Part shown: positions 6,027-7,183 of the stretch, one piece after another
Position numbering within the stretch: the first letter of the stretch is position 1
How the letters are laid out: each line of letters begins with the position of its first letter
Assembly: GCA_016867955.1 (NCBI GenBank)
Contig: VGIE01000112.1
Span: forward strand, 1-7,183
Origin: Betaproteobacteria bacterium
GTDB taxonomy: Bacteria; Pseudomonadota; Gammaproteobacteria; Burkholderiales; SG8-39
Direction of reading: 5' to 3'
Length of the DNA stretch: 7,183 bases
Translations under genes and position numbers: made by a program
Notes under the pieces: model-generated
Database searches by the model: none
Told to the model about the DNA's origin: nothing
The model's input: the letters and a program-made list of their open reading frames with translations, nothing else

Positions 6027-6776
6027 TCAGGCCTTTCCGACCGTCGTGTAAAGGTTCCACAGGTCGAAATACAGCTCGGACGTGACGACCGTGCAATCGT
6101 AGACCTGCTTGCGGGCCTCCGGCGTTACGGCGTACTTCGAGACCATCTCGATGCCCTCATCGCCGTGATCCTGATCGGCGAGAATATGCATGGTGTAGAA
6201 GACCAGCTTATCGTCCTTGATCCCGTAGTTCTTCTTGAGCGCAGCGACGACGCGAGTGAAGGTGTCGGGCACGAAAGACTCCAGGCCAATCCCAATGGCG
6301 GAGAGCGGAACGAACCACGGGCGGCAGCCGGACATGAACTCGAAGTACTCGGTCACCTTGCGGCTCTGGGGCAGCTGCTCCTTCTTCCGGGTGGCCTCGA
6401 TGTCCATGCCGATGGCTCCGCCGAATTCGAGCAGGAGTTCCGGATGCGCCTTGGTGTTGGTGATCGTGCCAAGGCATTCCTCGGCCAGTTGCTTGACCAG
6501 CACCGTGCGGACGTCCTCGTGCGGGCACTTGACATAGATCTCGCCGATCCATGGCAGCATGTTGCGGATGTGCAGGTAGAACTGCTCGGTAAACAGGCGC
6601 AGCTGCGGAAGCGTGACAGTGCCAGCCTCGAGGCCCGTGACAAACGGGTGGTTCGCCATGCCGCGGCCGGGCTTGCTGCAGTTGTCGCGCAACAGGTCCA
6701 CGAACTGCTTCGGTGTCATGCCCCCCAGTTCCTGCTGGGACACGTTCTTGATGGGCGTGATTCCGGATTCGCTCAT
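6027..6776 (-). CDS. PqqC/CADD-like haem-oxygenase-fold putative di-metal oxidase
   Basis: This 249-residue protein belongs to the TenA/PqqC/CADD superfamily, many members of which are non-haem diiron oxidases. The HPF segment (43-45) and the helix with LRLFTEQFYLHIRNMLPW (59-76) are typical of the fold. Candidate metal ligands match, from memory, the CADD pattern E-H-E-H-D-H: Glu99 or Glu100 in AEECLG, His111 in HPELL, Glu166 in GLESF, then His197-x3-Asp201-x2-His204 in HILADQDH. The spacings His111 to Glu166 and Glu166 to His197 are close to those of CADD, but the first Glu-His spacing is about 4 residues longer. PqqC itself is cofactorless, so the intact ligand set favours an oxidase over PqqC; no pqq genes are nearby. 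The ATG has an ideal GGAGG 7 nt upstream. The substrate is unknown; an amino-acid-like molecule brought in by the liv system is a plausible guess. Confidence 0.85.
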   Translation of the reverse strand: MSESGITPIKNVSQQELGGMTPKQFVDLLRDNCSKPGRGMANHPFVTGLEAGTVTLPQLRLFTEQFYLHIRNMLPWIGEIYVKCPHEDVRTVLVKQLAEECLGTITNTKAHPELLLEFGGAIGMDIEATRKKEQLPQSRKVTEYFEFMSGCRPWFVPLSAIGIGLESFVPDTFTRVVAALKKNYGIKDDKLVFYTMHILADQDHGDEGIEMVSKYAVTPEARKQVYDCTVVTSELYFDLWNLYTTVGKA

Positions 6777-6871
6777 TTTCTGTCCTCCGTCCTATTGTTA
6801 AGTATTCGGAAATGCCGGAACGACATGCTGGCCGGATCGGCATCCACAGTCATTACGAAAATTCTAAATCA

Positions 6872-6884
6872 AGAATGCCATTCT
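6872..6884. promoter_or_regulatory. Candidate operator 2 (oxidase-like gene)
   Basis: AGAATGCCATTCT is a perfect 13-bp palindrome with one central base. It fills the spacer of the proposed promoter, touching the -35 box (6885-6890) and lying 5 bp from the -10 box (6861-6866). Its distance from TAGAAT is identical to that of operator 1 at livH. A protein bound here would block RNA polymerase directly. Confidence 0.6.
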
Positions 6885-6896
6885 AATCAACACCGG

Positions 6897-6913
6897 GATG
6901 CGAAGTTCGCATC
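6897..6913. promoter_or_regulatory. Perfect 17-bp palindrome, possible second operator type
   Basis: GATGCGAAGTTCGCATC has 8-bp arms around a central G. It lies just upstream of the -35 box proposed for the oxidase-like gene (6885-6890). It does not match the ARAAYG-Y-CRTTYT sites, so it may bind a different protein, or an activator form of the same regulator. No other copy was noticed in the gaps between genes. Confidence 0.45.
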
Positions 6914-7027
6914 GGTTCTGGCTCGAATTCTAATCCGAACGACGGCATAGGTCATTTGCTTTTTCGGCCCCCAAGATTGTTATTTACACCATCACGCTTT
7001 CCTGCGACACTTGCCTGCGGTTTTTTA

Positions 7028-7040
7028 AGAACGTCATTCT
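7028..7040. promoter_or_regulatory. Candidate operator 3 (binding-protein gene)
   Basis: AGAACGTCATTCT fits the same palindromic consensus as the two other sites. Over 15 bp it matches the oxidase site (6871-6885) at 12 positions. It ends 2 bp before the GGGGGA ribosome site and 14 bp before the start codon, so it lies in the leader or start-proximal region. Binding there would act as a roadblock or on initiation, depending on where the promoter really is. Confidence 0.5.
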
Positions 7041-7054
7041 TCGGGGGAAATGCA

Positions 7055-7183
7055 ATGAGAATCCGTGCCTTGTTCTGCGCGCTGGCGCTAGCGACAGGAT
7101 CGACTTCTGCGATGGCAGAAGAATTCATTATTGGCGTGCCGATCTCCTTGACGGGAATCTACGGATTCGTCGGCAAGTCGGCG
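7055..7183 (+). CDS. LivK-like periplasmic substrate-binding protein of an ABC transporter (partial, 5' end only)
   Basis: Only 43 codons are in the window. The first 21 residues are a classic signal peptide: MRIR, a hydrophobic core ALFCALALATG, and cleavage expected after AMA (residues 19-21). The mature start EEFIIGVPISLTGIYGFVGKSA matches the opening strand of the LIV-type receptor family (Peripla_BP_6), where a G-x-x-x-x-x-TG-x-x segment begins the ligand site. The ATG has GGGGGA 6 nt upstream. An ATG five bases earlier (7050) reads ATGCAATGA and stops after two codons, so it is not the start. This is probably the receptor for the liv permease and ATPases encoded from 3906 down to 656, although it is a separate transcription unit. 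Its ligand cannot be deduced from this fragment. Confidence 0.87.
   Translation, partial: MRIRALFCALALATGSTSAMAEEFIIGVPISLTGIYGFVGKSA

Larger units (their letters stand above)
6777..7054. promoter_or_regulatory. Divergent regulatory region between the oxidase-like gene and the binding-protein gene
   Basis: This 278-bp region is AT-richer than its surroundings and dense in regulatory signals. For the oxidase-like gene (minus) a good promoter is TTGATT (6890-6885), 18 bp, TAGAAT (6866-6861), giving a leader of roughly 75-80 nt. For the binding-protein gene (plus) the options are weaker: TTGCTT (6956-6961) with TGTTAT (6979-6984), or TTTACA (6983-6988) with GACACT (7006-7011), both at 17 bp. 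ATTCTAAT occurs at 6880-6887 and 6927-6934, with ATTCTAAA at 6861-6868. Two copies of the locus palindrome and one unrelated 17-bp palindrome are listed separately. No gene is seen inside it. Confidence 0.55.

Noticed and set aside
6027..6776. Assignment as PqqC, a PQQ biosynthesis enzyme
   Set aside because: The full set of carboxylate and His ligands and the absence of pqqA, pqqB, pqqD or pqqE nearby favour the metal-dependent CADD-like branch.
5202..6950. Plus-strand open frame of 582 codons across two minus-strand genes
   Set aside because: It is antisense to both recognisable minus-strand proteins, has low-complexity His/Ala/Arg/Asp composition typical of GC-rich shadow frames, and lacks any family mark.
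1..7183. tRNA or rRNA genes, CRISPR arrays, insertion sequences and integrase sites
   Set aside because: No cloverleaf-like segment, regularly spaced repeats, transposase-like frame or flanking direct repeats were found on reading both strands.

Overview
The window looks like high-GC proteobacterial DNA, most likely a betaproteobacterium (Burkholderiales-like). The pointers are a ubiJ-type ubiquinone-biosynthesis gene, the coding GC bias, and an IclR regulator beside LIV-type (branched-chain amino acid family) transport genes. This placement is inferred from gene content and codon use; no search was run.

Layout, left to right. A minus-strand ubiJ gene (1-564) runs off the left edge; it has no stop inside the window. 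Next come four minus-strand genes in the order livH-livM-livG-livF (3906 down to 656). They encode a complete membrane and ATPase set for a LIV/HAAT-type ABC importer, with ATGA overlaps between livH/livM and livM/livG. A 231-bp divergent promoter region (3907-4137) separates livH from a plus-strand IclR-family regulator (4138-4995). A convergent gap with several inverted repeats (4996-5096) follows. Then come two more minus-strand genes. One encodes an unrecognised protein made of two 121-residue repeats (5097-5942). The other, upstream of it, encodes a PqqC/CADD-like haem-oxygenase-fold putative di-metal oxidase (6027-6776). A clear intrinsic terminator lies between these two. A 278-bp divergent region (6777-7054) leads to the start of a plus-strand periplasmic substrate-binding protein gene (7055 onward, cut by the window end), which probably supplies the receptor for the importer.

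How it may work together. The IclR regulator, the LIV importer, the separately placed binding protein, the oxidase-like protein and the duplicated protein look like one uptake-and-catabolism locus for an unidentified small molecule. The best support is a 13-bp palindrome of the form ARAAYG-Y-CRTTYT found once in front of each of three transcription units: livH (4031-4043), the oxidase (6872-6884) and the binding protein (7028-7040). In the first two it sits exactly 5 bp from an identical TAGAAT candidate -10 box. It is a good candidate operator for the IclR protein, but this is inference from sequence alone. The most novel element is the pairing of a di-metal oxidase-like protein with an internally duplicated protein of unknown function.
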